The notes: generated by a model from the sequence alone, not told the origin. A DNA stretch of 19,595 bases from an uncultured Collinsella sp. (GCA_900554585.1 USHS01000004.1:1-19595), one strand, 5' to 3'. Positions 7,536 through 16,290 are shown, numbered from the stretch's first letter. A program made the numbers and translations.

Positions 7536-8306
7536 CTATTCCGCAGCGCCGCTCTCGGTTCCATACGACGACACCGGCGCCTCAACCACATGGTGATATC
7601 GATCGATATAGATGGCGCGGGCACCCATGCGCCGCACCAAATCCTGATGGTGTGTGCTCATCAAGACCGTCTTGCCGGCAGCAACATAGGCCAGTAGAAA
7701 GTTGACCACGATGTCGCACGAGTCCTCGTCAAGTCCGTTGGTGGGCTCGTCGAGCACCAGGATATCCGGGTTCATCGACACCACCGCAGCCAGCGCAACG
7801 CGCTTCTTTTGCCCGCCCGAGAGCTGATAGGGAGAGACGTCGGCAAGATCGGCAACCTGGAACAGCTCCATGGCATCGCAGACGCGGCGCTCGAGCTCGT
7901 CTGCCGGCAGCCCCATTTGAGCCGGGCCAAACGCGACTTCCTCGCCGACCGTGGCACAAAAGAGCTGCGCATCGGCGTTTTGGAACGCAAAGCCCACGCG
8001 CTGATGGAACCGCTGGGCCGTCGCGGAATCCTTGAGATATGCGGCATCGACCGCATACCCGTCGAACAGGTACGCACCCGCGTCCGCAAGCTCAAGGCCG
8101 TTGATAAGACGCATGATCGTCGTCTTGCCGCAGCCGTTAGGACCAAGCAGAGCAACGAGCTCCCCACGGTTCACCTGCAATGAAACGCCGTCGACCACCG
8201 TATGACCCGCATAGGAAAACACCACGTCGCGAAACTCGATGAGCGGCGTGACCTCGGCGCCGGCAACACCGCTCACACCCATCGCGTTATTCGTATCGTT
8301 TGCCAA
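7536..8306 (-). CDS. nikO: ECF transporter ATP-binding protein (nickel, NikO/CbiO type)
   Basis: The ATPase that powers the ECF-type metal uptake complex at the inner face of the membrane. Visible motifs: Walker A GPNGCGKTT (55-63), Q-loop FAFQN (Q109), signature LSGGQ (162-166), Walker B ILVLDEP (182-188) and the switch His in STHH (219). The TLVNQL-style Q-loop region NADAQLF is typical of CbiO/NikO. The start is TTG 8306 with AAGGG about nine bases upstream; an ATG eight codons later (8282) lacks a good ribosome site. It lies 44 bases after nikQ. Cobalt is the alternative substrate, and nickel is preferred because of the operator upstream of nikMN. Confidence 0.9.
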   Translation of the reverse strand: MANDTNNAMGVSGVAGAEVTPLIEFRDVVFSYAGHTVVDGVSLQVNRGELVALLGPNGCGKTTIMRLINGLELADAGAYLFDGYAVDAAYLKDSATAQRFHQRVGFAFQNADAQLFCATVGEEVAFGPAQMGLPADELERRVCDAMELFQVADLADVSPYQLSGGQKKRVALAAVVSMNPDILVLDEPTNGLDEDSCDIVVNFLLAYVAAGKTVLMSTHHQDLVRRMGARAIYIDRYHHVVEAPVSSYGTESGAAE

Positions 8307-8350
8307 AACGTCGCCCTTCCCTACTCACATCGACGGTTCGACCGTCCGCG

Positions 8351-9187
8351 CTACAACATCGCGCACAACACGGCGAGCAACGTCACAACGGCCGCGTAAG
8401 CCGCATCGCGCCAGCCAAAGCCGCTCCGTGCAGGCGCCGGATACACGCCGGCGAAGCCGCGGCACAGCATGGCCTCGTCCATCGCGCGGCTGCATTCCAT
8501 CGCCTTGATAAACGTCATGCCCATGATACCCGCCAGCGAGTCGGTGCGCGAAAAACCCGCAGGCGCGGAACCGACGCTGCGCAGCATGACTGATTCGCAC
8601 AGATCGTGCGCCGTGCGTCCCAGCACCTCGATATGCTTGAGTGCCATATCAAACGTAAAGATAACCTCATCGGGCAGGTGCAGCATTTTGAGCGCCGCCG
8701 ACATGCGGCTCCAGGTGAGCGTCCACGAAACACCCAGCACCAGCGACACATTAATAAACGTCTTGAGCGCGATCTTGAGCATGGCGCCCGTGGCAGACGC
8801 GCCCAGCAGCAGGGCAGGCAGTGCCAGAACCACCGCGAGCCCCGCAGCGCCAAGCGCCGGCACAAAGGTTGCCCGCAGCCCGCGTACGGGGCGTACGGCA
8901 ACGAGCACCAACACGATAGCCGCCATCAACATGAGGTACAGCGGGCTTTGCGTCAGACACACGCACAGGACGCAAACGAACATCCCCACCAGACGCACCG
9001 GAGCCGAAACGCAAGAAAGGGCGCGGTCGACCATCGACCCGCCCTCGTGCGCACCTCCACCCAGGCGAACCCGCTCAAGCAGGCTCGCCAGGTGCAGGAC
9101 ATTCTTTTGCATCACACGATGCCGAGCCCCCGCGGGCTCGTATCGCTCCTCGGCCGCAAGCCAGCTAGGCAGCTCGACCATTTGCAT
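8351..9187 (-). CDS. nikQ: ECF transporter transmembrane (T) component (NikQ/CbiQ)
   Basis: A 278-residue membrane protein that couples the ATPase to the substrate-binding subunit. A cytoplasmic N-terminal 55 residues is followed by several hydrophobic helices (about 62-155), then a coupling region with LPDEVIFTFDMALKHIEVLGRT, and the two short ATPase-contact motifs MLRS (201-204) and MLCRGF (240-245), which correspond to the Ala-Arg-Gly-type motifs of T components. A last helix closes the protein. ATG 9187 lies four bases after the nikMN stop, with AAGGAAAG inside the end of nikMN, so translation is probably coupled. Confidence 0.9.
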   Translation of the reverse strand: MQMVELPSWLAAEERYEPAGARHRVMQKNVLHLASLLERVRLGGGAHEGGSMVDRALSCVSAPVRLVGMFVCVLCVCLTQSPLYLMLMAAIVLVLVAVRPVRGLRATFVPALGAAGLAVVLALPALLLGASATGAMLKIALKTFINVSLVLGVSWTLTWSRMSAALKMLHLPDEVIFTFDMALKHIEVLGRTAHDLCESVMLRSVGSAPAGFSRTDSLAGIMGMTFIKAMECSRAMDEAMLCRGFAGVYPAPARSGFGWRDAAYAAVVTLLAVLCAML

Positions 9188-9191
9188 GCGC

Positions 9192-10250
9192 TCAGCTTTC
9201 CTTAACCGTCAGCGAAATCAGGCGGAATGCGATGGTGAGCACCGCCACGCCAATCACACCGGAAAGGATATACATGGCAGCCTGGCCGGCAAAGCCAAGG
9301 CCCTGTTCCTCGGAATAGGCCTGCAGGTAATCACCCGTGGGCAGCGCGTCGGCAAAGGTCGGAGTATCGAGGCCGACCGAAGCCTGCAGGCTGTCGTCGC
9401 CAGCCTCCTGAACGGCAGTTGCGGCGCCCTCGGCGTCCCACTCACCCCAGGCGTCACCGGTGGCAAGCAATCCCAGCGGCGTGGCCACCACGAGCACGGC
9501 GACCAAAATGAGCGTGGGAACCAGCGAGGTCTTCTTGACAGCAGCGCCCTCGGCAGCAAGCTGGCCATCGATGGCCCCGGGCCCGACGATAATGCTCGGC
9601 GCCGTCTTCTTGATAAAGCCGTAGATGGCGGCCGTCGCCACGCCCTCGATCACGCCGGCAACCAGCATATGCGGGATCAACATGGCAGGAATAGCCACGG
9701 ACAGCGGGAAGGGGCAGTACAGCGGAGCGCCCGAAGCATTCGTGAAGAGCATCGGCTGAATACCGAACTCGATTGCCGCGCACAGGGCCGCCAGGCACAG
9801 GCCGACCCAGCCGCTTACGATGGCAGAAACCGAGGTGCCCCAGCTCTTGTCGTGCAGACGGCTGTTGAGCGCACGAAACACGATAGCAGCGACAAACGGC
9901 AGCACAAAGGCCATGTTAAAGCAGTTGGCGCCAAACGACAGAACGCCGCCGTCGCCAAATAGCAGCGCCTGCAGCGCTAGCGCGACCGAGACGGCAATGG
10001 CAGCGGCCTCGGGGCCAAGCAGCAGCGCGATGAGCGCGCCACCAACGGCGTGACCCGTGGTACCGCCGGGCAGCGGCACGTTGAACATCATGAGCAAGAA
10101 GGAGAATGCGGCGCAGATGCCCAGGAACGCCATATGCTCGCGATCGAGCGTGGCGCGCACCTTTTTGATGCAGTGAACCCATACGGGCACCATCGCCACC
10201 GCCATGACGGCATCGGTCTGCGGGGACAGGTAGTTGTCTGGAATGTGCAT
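9192..10250 (-). CDS. nikMN: ECF nickel transporter substrate-specific component, NikM-NikN fusion
   Basis: The 352-residue protein begins MHIPD, and H2 and H67 (GGTTGHAVGG) match the N-terminal amine, His2 and His67 that bind nickel in NikM proteins. Residues 1 to about 215 form the NikM/CbiM membrane domain. Residues about 235-352 form a PDGLE/NikN-like part: a helix (LVPTLILVAVLVVATPLG), an extracytoplasmic loop with GDAWGEW, and a final helix (AAMYILSGVIGVAVLTIAF). Fused NikMN proteins are known. GGGAGG lies five bases before ATG 10250. It is the first gene of the operon, behind a promoter and predicted NikR operator. CbiM (cobalt) proteins look similar, so the nickel call rests mainly on the operator. 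Confidence 0.88.
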   Translation of the reverse strand: MHIPDNYLSPQTDAVMAVAMVPVWVHCIKKVRATLDREHMAFLGICAAFSFLLMMFNVPLPGGTTGHAVGGALIALLLGPEAAAIAVSVALALQALLFGDGGVLSFGANCFNMAFVLPFVAAIVFRALNSRLHDKSWGTSVSAIVSGWVGLCLAALCAAIEFGIQPMLFTNASGAPLYCPFPLSVAIPAMLIPHMLVAGVIEGVATAAIYGFIKKTAPSIIVGPGAIDGQLAAEGAAVKKTSLVPTLILVAVLVVATPLGLLATGDAWGEWDAEGAATAVQEAGDDSLQASVGLDTPTFADALPTGDYLQAYSEEQGLGFAGQAAMYILSGVIGVAVLTIAFRLISLTVKES

Positions 10251-10307
10251 ATACGCCTCCCGGTTATCGGCGCACGGAATTGCAACGCCGCTTAAATCAC
10301 CTTGCCA

Positions 10308-10335
10308 GTGTTACGTATTGTCAAATTCGTAACAC
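10308..10335. promoter_or_regulatory. predicted NikR operator upstream of nikMN
   Basis: The palindrome GTGTTAC-N14-GTAACAC is perfect (one further base pair, G-C, extends each arm inward). This is the arrangement reported for the Geobacter type of NikR operator. It begins a few bases downstream of the predicted transcription start, where a bound repressor would block nikMN transcription when nickel is plentiful. No nikR gene lies in the window. Confidence 0.75.
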
Positions 10336-10345
10336 GCCGCGGGCT

Positions 10346-10374
10346 ATCATAGCAAAACGGCGCACTGCCGACAA
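10346..10374 (-). promoter_or_regulatory. nik operon promoter
   Basis: On the minus strand TTGTCG (10374-10369) and TATGAT (10351-10346) are separated by exactly 17 bases, a good housekeeping-sigma promoter. Transcription would start near 10339, about four bases before the operator, leaving a leader of about 90 bases before nikMN. Confidence 0.7.
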
Positions 10375-10495
10375 AGCAGCACGCCGTTATGTAATGCGCG
10401 TGTCATATATGCAGGCTCAGCAGCGCCTTATATCGAGCATAGCAGTCACGTAGGACTCGGCGGCAGCCACCGCTGGCCTATACCCAGCGCAAATC

Positions 10496-12949
10496 CTAGC
10501 CGCGGACCTCGCCGTTTACGCCCTTGCACACCTTGGTGACGATCTTCTGGTGTGCCTTCTCGACTTCTTCGCTGGTGAGCGTGTGGTCGTCGGAGCGATA
10601 CGTAAGCGCAAAGGCCATGGACTTCTTGCCCGCTCCGATGCGGATGGGATCGCGGTAGACGTCGAACAGGCGCACGCCCTCGAGCAGCTTGCCACCGGCG
10701 CTGGTAATGCGGCGCTCAAGATCCTCGCAGGTCACGGAGTTATCGACCACGATAGCCAGGTCGTGCTCAACAGCCGGATACTGCGAGAACTCGCGGTAGT
10801 TCTCTTGGTTGCGAGCGCCCTTGATCAGCTTGTCCAGGTCGAGCTCAAAGGCAACGACGACCTCATCGATGCCCATCGCCTCGCGCGCCTCGGGGTGAAT
10901 CTCGCCGACCCAGCCCAGCACGGTGCCGCCGGACAGGACCTCGGCGGCGCGACCCGGCTGCAGGAAGGCATAGCCCTCGCCCTCGACAGGACGGAAGCGA
11001 ACCTTCTCAATGCGCAGCTGGGCGAGCAGCTCCTCGACGATGCCCTTGCCAAAGAAGAAACGCAGCTTGCGGTACTTCATGGTCCAAGACTGCTCGCTCC
11101 ACTGGCCCGAGAGCACACCCGCCACGGACTTGGTCTCCTTGGGCAGGCTGGCGTTCTCGCGGCCGTGGAACAGGCTGCCGACCTCGTACAGGTGCACGTT
11201 GGGCGTGCCGTGGGCCTCGTTATAGGCCACAGACTGCAGCAGGCCCGGCAGCAGCGAGCGGCGCATCTCGGTCTGCTCGGCCACCAGCGGGTTCATGAGC
11301 ACCACGGGGCAGCCGCGGCCCTCGGTGGACATGCCGATCTTCTCCAGGTCGCCCGGGGCGGCAAAGCCAAAGGTCGTGGTCTCGTTGAGGCCACAGGCGC
11401 GCAGGATCTCGCCGACCTTGCGGGTAAGCTTCTGCTCGCGCGTCAGACCGCCGATGTGGTTTTTGGCAGCCGGGATGGTCGCCGTCACACGGCCCATGCC
11501 CCACAGGCGCAGGACCTCCTCGATCAGGTCAATCTCGCGCGGCAGGTCGGGACGGAAGCTCGGCGGGGTGACCATAAAGTCCTCGCCGTCGCGCTCGACG
11601 GTGCAGCCCAGGCGGGTGAGTGAGCGCTCGATAAAGTCGGGCTCGATGTCGGCGCCGCAGATGGCGTGCACGCGGGCCAAGCGCAGCTTGATGCTATCGA
11701 TGGTCTTGGGCGCGGGGAACACGTCGACATAGCCGGGAGCGACCTCGCCGCCGGCGATCTGTTCGATGAGAGCGCAGGTAACGTTGGCGACGTCCACGCA
11801 GCCGGTCTCGTCAACCTGGCGCTCAAAGCGAATGGAGGCGTCGGAGATCAGCGACAGGTCGCGGCTGGTGTGCGAGGTGCGACCGGCGTTGAAGCAGGCG
11901 CTCTCGACCATCACATCGACGGTGTCGTCCTCGATCTCGGAATCCATACCGCCCATAACACCGGCCAGCGCCACGGGGCGCTCGCCGTCGGTGATGAGGC
12001 CCATGCCGGCGTCGAGCACGCGCTCCTCGCCGTCGAGCGTCGTGAACTTCTCATCCTGCTGGGCGGCGCGAACCACCACGCGACGCCTGCCCTCGCGCTC
12101 GGCAAAGGTGTCCAGGTCAAAGGCGTGCAGCGGCTGACCGGTGAGCATCATCACGTAGTTGGTGATGTCGACGATGTTGTTGTGCGGACGCACGCCCAGG
12201 GCGTTGAGGCGCTTGACCATCCAGTCGGGCGAGGGGCCGACCTTCACGTTGCGCACGATGCGGGCGACATAGCGGTCGCACAGGCCCTCGTCGGCAATCT
12301 CGACCGAAAGCTCGTCGTCGGTCGCGCGGCCGGTCTCGGCCTTGATGGCGGGCAGCTCAACGTGGAAATCGCGATCGAAAATGGCGCCGGTCTCGCGGGC
12401 CATGCCGATCATGGACAGGCAGTCGGGACGGTTGGGCGTGATCTCGCAGTCGAGCACGGTGTCGCTCGAGCCCACATACTCAGCAAACGGCATGCCGCAG
12501 GGCGTGTCCTCGGGCAGGATCATGATGCCGGAGTGGTCGCCGCCCAGGCCGAGCTCGCGCGCAGAGCAGTTCATGCCCATGGACACGACGCCGCGAAGCT
12601 TGCTCTTCTTGATCTTGACGTCGCCGGGGAGCACAGCGCCGATCATGGCCGTGACGATGTGGTCGCCGGCCTCGAAGTTCTGCGCGCCGCAGACGATCTG
12701 CAGCGGAGCGGGGTTGCCGTCGGCGTCGAGGTTCTTGTCGCCCACGTCGACCGAGCACACATACATATGGTCGCTATCGGGGTGCGGGGTCTTGGTGAGC
12801 ACCTTGGCGGTCACCACGTGGTCGAAGGACTCGCCCACGGTGTCGATCGCCTCGACCTCGGTGCCGGTACGGATATATTCGTCCGAAAGGGTCTTGGGAT
12901 CCTCCGGAATATCGATCATGGTCTTGAGCCAGTCGTAAGAAACACGCAT
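10496..12949 (-). CDS. pheT: phenylalanine--tRNA ligase beta subunit
   Basis: The large subunit of the alpha2-beta2 enzyme that charges tRNA-Phe. At 817 residues it is of usual length. In order: an N-terminal tRNA-binding (EMAP-like) domain at about 40-150 (VVTAKVLTKTPHPDSDHMYVC), the B3/B4 editing domain in the 210-390 region (GVRPHNNIVDITNYVM, GQPLHAFD), the B5 domain (about 400-480), the catalytic-like core (about 490-690), and the C-terminal anticodon-binding FDX-ACB domain (from EFSQYPAVEHDLAIVV). AAAGGAGAG lies four bases before ATG 12949. It follows pheS after an unusually long 184-base gap that holds a large palindrome. No clear terminator is seen after its stop. Confidence 0.97.
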   Translation of the reverse strand: MRVSYDWLKTMIDIPEDPKTLSDEYIRTGTEVEAIDTVGESFDHVVTAKVLTKTPHPDSDHMYVCSVDVGDKNLDADGNPAPLQIVCGAQNFEAGDHIVTAMIGAVLPGDVKIKKSKLRGVVSMGMNCSARELGLGGDHSGIMILPEDTPCGMPFAEYVGSSDTVLDCEITPNRPDCLSMIGMARETGAIFDRDFHVELPAIKAETGRATDDELSVEIADEGLCDRYVARIVRNVKVGPSPDWMVKRLNALGVRPHNNIVDITNYVMMLTGQPLHAFDLDTFAEREGRRRVVVRAAQQDEKFTTLDGEERVLDAGMGLITDGERPVALAGVMGGMDSEIEDDTVDVMVESACFNAGRTSHTSRDLSLISDASIRFERQVDETGCVDVANVTCALIEQIAGGEVAPGYVDVFPAPKTIDSIKLRLARVHAICGADIEPDFIERSLTRLGCTVERDGEDFMVTPPSFRPDLPREIDLIEEVLRLWGMGRVTATIPAAKNHIGGLTREQKLTRKVGEILRACGLNETTTFGFAAPGDLEKIGMSTEGRGCPVVLMNPLVAEQTEMRRSLLPGLLQSVAYNEAHGTPNVHLYEVGSLFHGRENASLPKETKSVAGVLSGQWSEQSWTMKYRKLRFFFGKGIVEELLAQLRIEKVRFRPVEGEGYAFLQPGRAAEVLSGGTVLGWVGEIHPEAREAMGIDEVVVAFELDLDKLIKGARNQENYREFSQYPAVEHDLAIVVDNSVTCEDLERRITSAGGKLLEGVRLFDVYRDPIRIGAGKKSMAFALTYRSDDHTLTSEEVEKAHQKIVTKVCKGVNGEVRG

Positions 12950-13032
12950 CTAGCTCTCCTTTCATACTGAAAGCCTGCGAAGAGATGCAGGTGGAAACTT
13001 CAACTTTGTGAACATTCCTTACAAAGCGAGGG

Positions 13033-13125
13033 TTGTCCAAGTGCGGCAGATCGGCCCGAAAGAGGAGCGCCGCGTACTTTGGTACGCAAGCGACGAATGA
13101 GCGCCGAGGTGCCGTGCTTGGGCAA
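13033..13125. repeat. 93-bp imperfect palindrome between pheS and pheT
   Basis: Outer arms of about 23 bases (13033-13055 and 13103-13125) match at most positions when one is reverse-complemented. An inner perfect hairpin GCGTAC-tttg-GTACGC (13072-13087) shares the same centre, so the whole element is one nested stem. GAGCGCCG occurs twice as a direct repeat (13065-13072, 13099-13106). There is no T run, so it is not a classic terminator. A dispersed intergenic repeat or a processing/stability structure in the pheST mRNA are the likeliest readings. Confidence 0.65.
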
Positions 13126-13133
13126 GCCGCAGC

Positions 13134-14210
13134 CTAGAACTGATTCAGGAAACGCATATCGCCTGTCATGAGAGTACGCAGGTCGGGCAGGTCGTAGCGC
13201 AGGGCCGCGACGCGCTCGGCGCCAATGCCAAAGGCGAAGCCGGTGTACTTCTCGGGGTCGATGCCGCAGTTAATCAGGACGTTGGGGTCGACCATGCCGC
13301 AGCCCAGGATCTCAATCCAGCCGCTGTGCTTGCAGAAGTTGCAGCCCTTGCCGCCGCACACGTGGCAGCTCACGTCCACCTCGCAGCTGGGCTCGGTGAA
13401 GGGGAAGAAGTGCGGGCGATAGCGCGTCTTGCGGTCCTCGCCAAACATGCACTTAACAAAGTAGTCGAGCGTGCCCTTAAGGTCGCCAAAGGTGATGCCC
13501 TCGTCGACGACCAGGCCCTCGATCTGGTTGAACTGCGGCAGGTGGCAGGCGTCGGCCGTGTCGGGACGGTAGACGGTGCCCGGGCAGATCATGTAGATGG
13601 GCGGCTTTTGCGACTCCATGGTGTGGATCTGCACGCCCGAGGTCTGGGTGCGCAGCAGCACGTCGGACTCGCCGTGGGCGTGAGCCTCGGGGTGCGCGAC
13701 GCTGCCGGGGTTGTTATCGACCACGTAGAAGGTATCGCGGGCCGAGCGGCTCGGGTGATCCATGGGGGCGTTGAGCGCGGTGAAGTTGTAGTAGGAGGTG
13801 TCGACCATGGGGCCGGACTCGACGGTGTAGCCGATGCCGCAGAAGATGTCCTCGGCCTCCTCGATGATCTGCTTGATCAGGTGCTGGTGACCGATCTGCG
13901 GACGGATACCCGGCAGCGTGATGTCGACGGCCTCGTGCTCGAGTGCGTGCTTGAGGGCGGCGGCCTTCATCTCGGTGGTACGCTCGTCGAGCATGCCCTC
14001 GATCAGCTGGCGCATCTCGTTGGCGCGCTTTCCCATCACGGGACGATCCTCGGGGGCGAGCTTGCCCATCATGCGCATCAGGCCGGTGATGCGGCCCTTG
14101 CGACCGAGCAGCTCAACGCGTGCAGCCTCGAGCTTGGCGGCGTCATCGGCGCTTGCGACGAGCTCCTTGGCCTCTTCCTCGAGTTTGACCAGATCATCAA
14201 TCAGACTCAT
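13134..14210 (-). CDS. pheS: phenylalanine--tRNA ligase alpha subunit
   Basis: The catalytic subunit of phenylalanyl-tRNA synthetase (358 residues). An N-terminal coiled-coil arm that contacts tRNA (about 1-90, including ELLGRKGRIT) precedes the class II core. Visible are GIRPQIGHQHLI, the Phe-pocket region HPSRSARDTFYV, the LLRTQTS block, motif 2 FNQIEGLVVDEG and motif 3 GFAFGIGAERVAALRY near the end. A Cys cluster CHVCGGKGCNFCKHSGWIE, common in bacterial PheS, is present. I chose ATG 14210, preceded by AAAGGGAAG, because the family N-terminus starts here; the upstream open frame runs into the T-box leader and is not protein-like. First gene of the T-box-controlled pheST operon. Confidence 0.97.
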   Translation of the reverse strand: MSLIDDLVKLEEEAKELVASADDAAKLEAARVELLGRKGRITGLMRMMGKLAPEDRPVMGKRANEMRQLIEGMLDERTTEMKAAALKHALEHEAVDITLPGIRPQIGHQHLIKQIIEEAEDIFCGIGYTVESGPMVDTSYYNFTALNAPMDHPSRSARDTFYVVDNNPGSVAHPEAHAHGESDVLLRTQTSGVQIHTMESQKPPIYMICPGTVYRPDTADACHLPQFNQIEGLVVDEGITFGDLKGTLDYFVKCMFGEDRKTRYRPHFFPFTEPSCEVDVSCHVCGGKGCNFCKHSGWIEILGCGMVDPNVLINCGIDPEKYTGFAFGIGAERVAALRYDLPDLRTLMTGDMRFLNQF

Positions 14211-14296
14211 GTCTTCCCTTTCGTCTCTCGCGCTCCCCGCTTGCCGAGGCGGCTGCCGCCGTCTAACGTTGCGAAAACGCGGCCCGGTTCGGTAAC

Positions 14297-14337
14297 AAAA
14301 AACCGCCCTCGGGCATGTGCATTGCCCAAGGACGGTT
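14297..14337 (-). terminator. T-box regulated terminator of the pheST leader
   Basis: On the minus strand a 14-bp stem (14337-14324 with 14314-14301, two G-U pairs) and a nine-base loop is followed by six T residues. It is the terminator alternative to the antiterminator formed with the T-box sequence. Confidence 0.92.
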
Positions 14338-14582
14338 GAATTCCGCGGTACCACCTTGTTTGACCCGGCGGATGTCTGGCCCGCCGCGCCCACTCTTTGC
14401 CCCTTGTCGCGAGGCTCACGGCTTCCCTACTGGGGACATCGCCGCCGCTGGCCGCGCGCCCGTTGAGGTCGCTGCTCGGGAGTGAACGCTTGGCCCTTGT
14501 CACCGCAGGAAGGCTTGCAGCCCATGACCTTCCCTCTCTTGCCGGCGACGCGGCGGGCAAAACCCTCTCCGTCAACGCATTG
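14297..14582 (-). promoter_or_regulatory. T-box leader (tRNA-Phe sensing) of pheST
   Basis: Reading the minus strand, the leader has a Stem I with an apical GGAAGG...GGGCTGCAAGCCTTCC region, then a specifier triplet UUC (Phe) at 14486-14484 followed by A, and the conserved T-box AAGGTGGTACCGCGG (14357-14343). UGGU in the T-box matches a tRNA-Phe with A at the discriminator position. CAAGG before the T-box can pair with CCTTG in the terminator to form the antiterminator. Uncharged tRNA-Phe should stabilise it and allow pheST transcription. A TATCCT -10-like box (14594-14589) lies just upstream; its -35 is weak. Confidence 0.93.
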
Positions 14583-14715
14583 GGCTATAGGATAGCACAT
14601 TCTGCGTGTGCATCGCCGCGTTCCGTTTTGTTCGTGCTGGGTACAAGGCAGGTAGCTGTGCAAACTGGCCGCGCCGCCGCGTGCGACGGGCGACCTGCGA
14701 GATCAAGGATATGGT

Positions 14716-16290
14716 ATGGGAAAGAAGCACGATAAGAAGGCCGAGCCCGCAGCGGGCAAGACGCCCAAAGGCATGAAGGTCGATAAGGCCGTCAAAAAAT
14801 TCCGCAAGCTCGAGGGCAAGCTGTGGACCCGCGAGTACCTGCTCAAGATTGCCGAGTTTGACGGCGCGACCATTGCCCCCGCCAACGGCGCCGCAGCGCG
14901 CGCCGACGCCATGGGCACCCTTGCCGGCGAGCATCATAAGCTCCTGACCAGCGAAAAGTCTGTCGAACTTGTGCGCTCGCTGGCACGCGAAACCGTCGCC
15001 GGCGGCAAGATCGACGACCCGCAGCTGCTCGACGAGATCCGCATACTCGGCCGCGACCAGCGCGAAGCGAGCGTCATTCCCACCGAGGAGGCCGAGGCCT
15101 GGACCAGGCTCACCTGCGAGGCCGACGCCGTGTGGCACAAGGCCAAGACGGCCAATGACTGGGCGAGCTTTGAGCCCTATGTGGATAGAATCGTCGGCCA
15201 GCTTAAGCATCAGGCCGAGCTCATGGACCCCAAGCGCGACCCATACGATGTTCGGCTTGACCAGTACGAGCGCGGCCTTTCCGCCAAGAGCTTCGATGCG
15301 TTTTGCGATGAGGTCAAGGCTACGGTCGTGCCGCTCGTGCACGCCGTCGGCGAGCGCGGCCAGCAGCCCGCTGCCGACTTTTTGCACGCCCGCGTGCCCG
15401 AGGCCGCCCAGCGCGCCATGAGCTTCGATCTTATGAAGCTCGTCGGCCTGGACCTGAACGACACCACGCTTGCCTTTACCGAACACCCGTTTAGCGAGGG
15501 CTTTGCCGTGGGTGACGCGCGCATCGCGACGCACATCTATGAGGACGACTGCATCTCCAACGTCTACAGCATCATCCACGAGGCCGGTCACACCATGTAC
15601 GAGCTGGGCGTGAACCCCGCTTACGCGCGCACGTGCCTGGAGGGCGGCACCTCCATGGGCATCCACGAGAGCCAGAGCCGCTTCTTTGAGAACACCGTTG
15701 GCCGCAGCCGTGCCTTTATGGGACCGCTGCTCGAGGTGCTGCGCCGCCACGCGCCCGAGGTCTACGGCGACGTCGACGAGGACACGCTCTACCGCGCCGT
15801 GAACATCGCGCAGCCGTCGCTGATCCGCACCGAGGCCGACGAGCTCACCTACCCGCTGCATATTATGGTGCGCTACCAGATCGAGCGCATGCTGTTTGCC
15901 GGCGAGGCCACGGCCAAGGATATCCCCGCGCTTTGGAACCGCTTTATGGACGAGTACCTTGGCATTCCCGTTCCCGACGACACGCACGGCTGCCTGCAGG
16001 ATACGCACTGGAGCGGCGGCTCGTTTGGCTACTTCCCCACCTATGCGCTGGGCAGCGCCTACGACGCCATGTTTGTGCCGGCCATGTGCCGCGACGGCGT
16101 CGACCTCAACGGCGCCTGCGCGAGCGGCGATCTGACACCCGTCCGCGCCTGGCTGGGCGAGCACATTTGGCAGTGGGGTCGCGCCAAGGACGCGCCGGAG
16201 CTCATCAAGGGCGCGTGCGGCATGGCATTCGATGCCCGCTACTACTGCAGCTACCTGCAGGACAAGTTCACCACGCTCTACGAGCTGTAA
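14716..16290 (+). CDS. M32 family metallocarboxypeptidase
   Basis: A zinc carboxypeptidase (Taq/Pfu-type, family M32) that removes residues from peptide C-termini, probably in the cytoplasm since no signal peptide is seen. The 524-residue length is normal for the family. The zinc site is HEAGH (H288, E289, H292) with the third ligand E318 in MGIHESQSR. Other family blocks are TEHPFSEGFAVGDARI, IRTEADELTYPLHIMVRYQIE and DTHWSGGSFGYFPTYALG. The N-terminus carries a lysine-rich stretch of about 30 residues (GKKHDKKAEPAAGKTPKG) before the first helix, longer than in many homologues. AAGGA lies six bases before ATG 14716. It is divergent from the pheST leader and appears to be a single-gene unit. 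Confidence 0.95.
   Translation: MGKKHDKKAEPAAGKTPKGMKVDKAVKKFRKLEGKLWTREYLLKIAEFDGATIAPANGAAARADAMGTLAGEHHKLLTSEKSVELVRSLARETVAGGKIDDPQLLDEIRILGRDQREASVIPTEEAEAWTRLTCEADAVWHKAKTANDWASFEPYVDRIVGQLKHQAELMDPKRDPYDVRLDQYERGLSAKSFDAFCDEVKATVVPLVHAVGERGQQPAADFLHARVPEAAQRAMSFDLMKLVGLDLNDTTLAFTEHPFSEGFAVGDARIATHIYEDDCISNVYSIIHEAGHTMYELGVNPAYARTCLEGGTSMGIHESQSRFFENTVGRSRAFMGPLLEVLRRHAPEVYGDVDEDTLYRAVNIAQPSLIRTEADELTYPLHIMVRYQIERMLFAGEATAKDIPALWNRFMDEYLGIPVPDDTHGCLQDTHWSGGSFGYFPTYALGSAYDAMFVPAMCRDGVDLNGACASGDLTPVRAWLGEHIWQWGRAKDAPELIKGACGMAFDARYYCSYLQDKFTTLYEL

Noticed and set aside
10251..10495. Cobalamin riboswitch upstream of the ECF transporter
   Set aside because: No B12-box or riboswitch-like conserved elements are visible; a NikR-like palindrome explains the region better.
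11666..12970. A 434-codon plus-strand frame opposite pheT
   Set aside because: Same antisense composition pattern, no domain, and pheT on the other strand is unambiguous.
14211..14393. N-terminal extension of pheS by about 60 codons
   Set aside because: The extension would translate the T-box and terminator; ATG 14210 has a good ribosome site and gives the family N-terminus.
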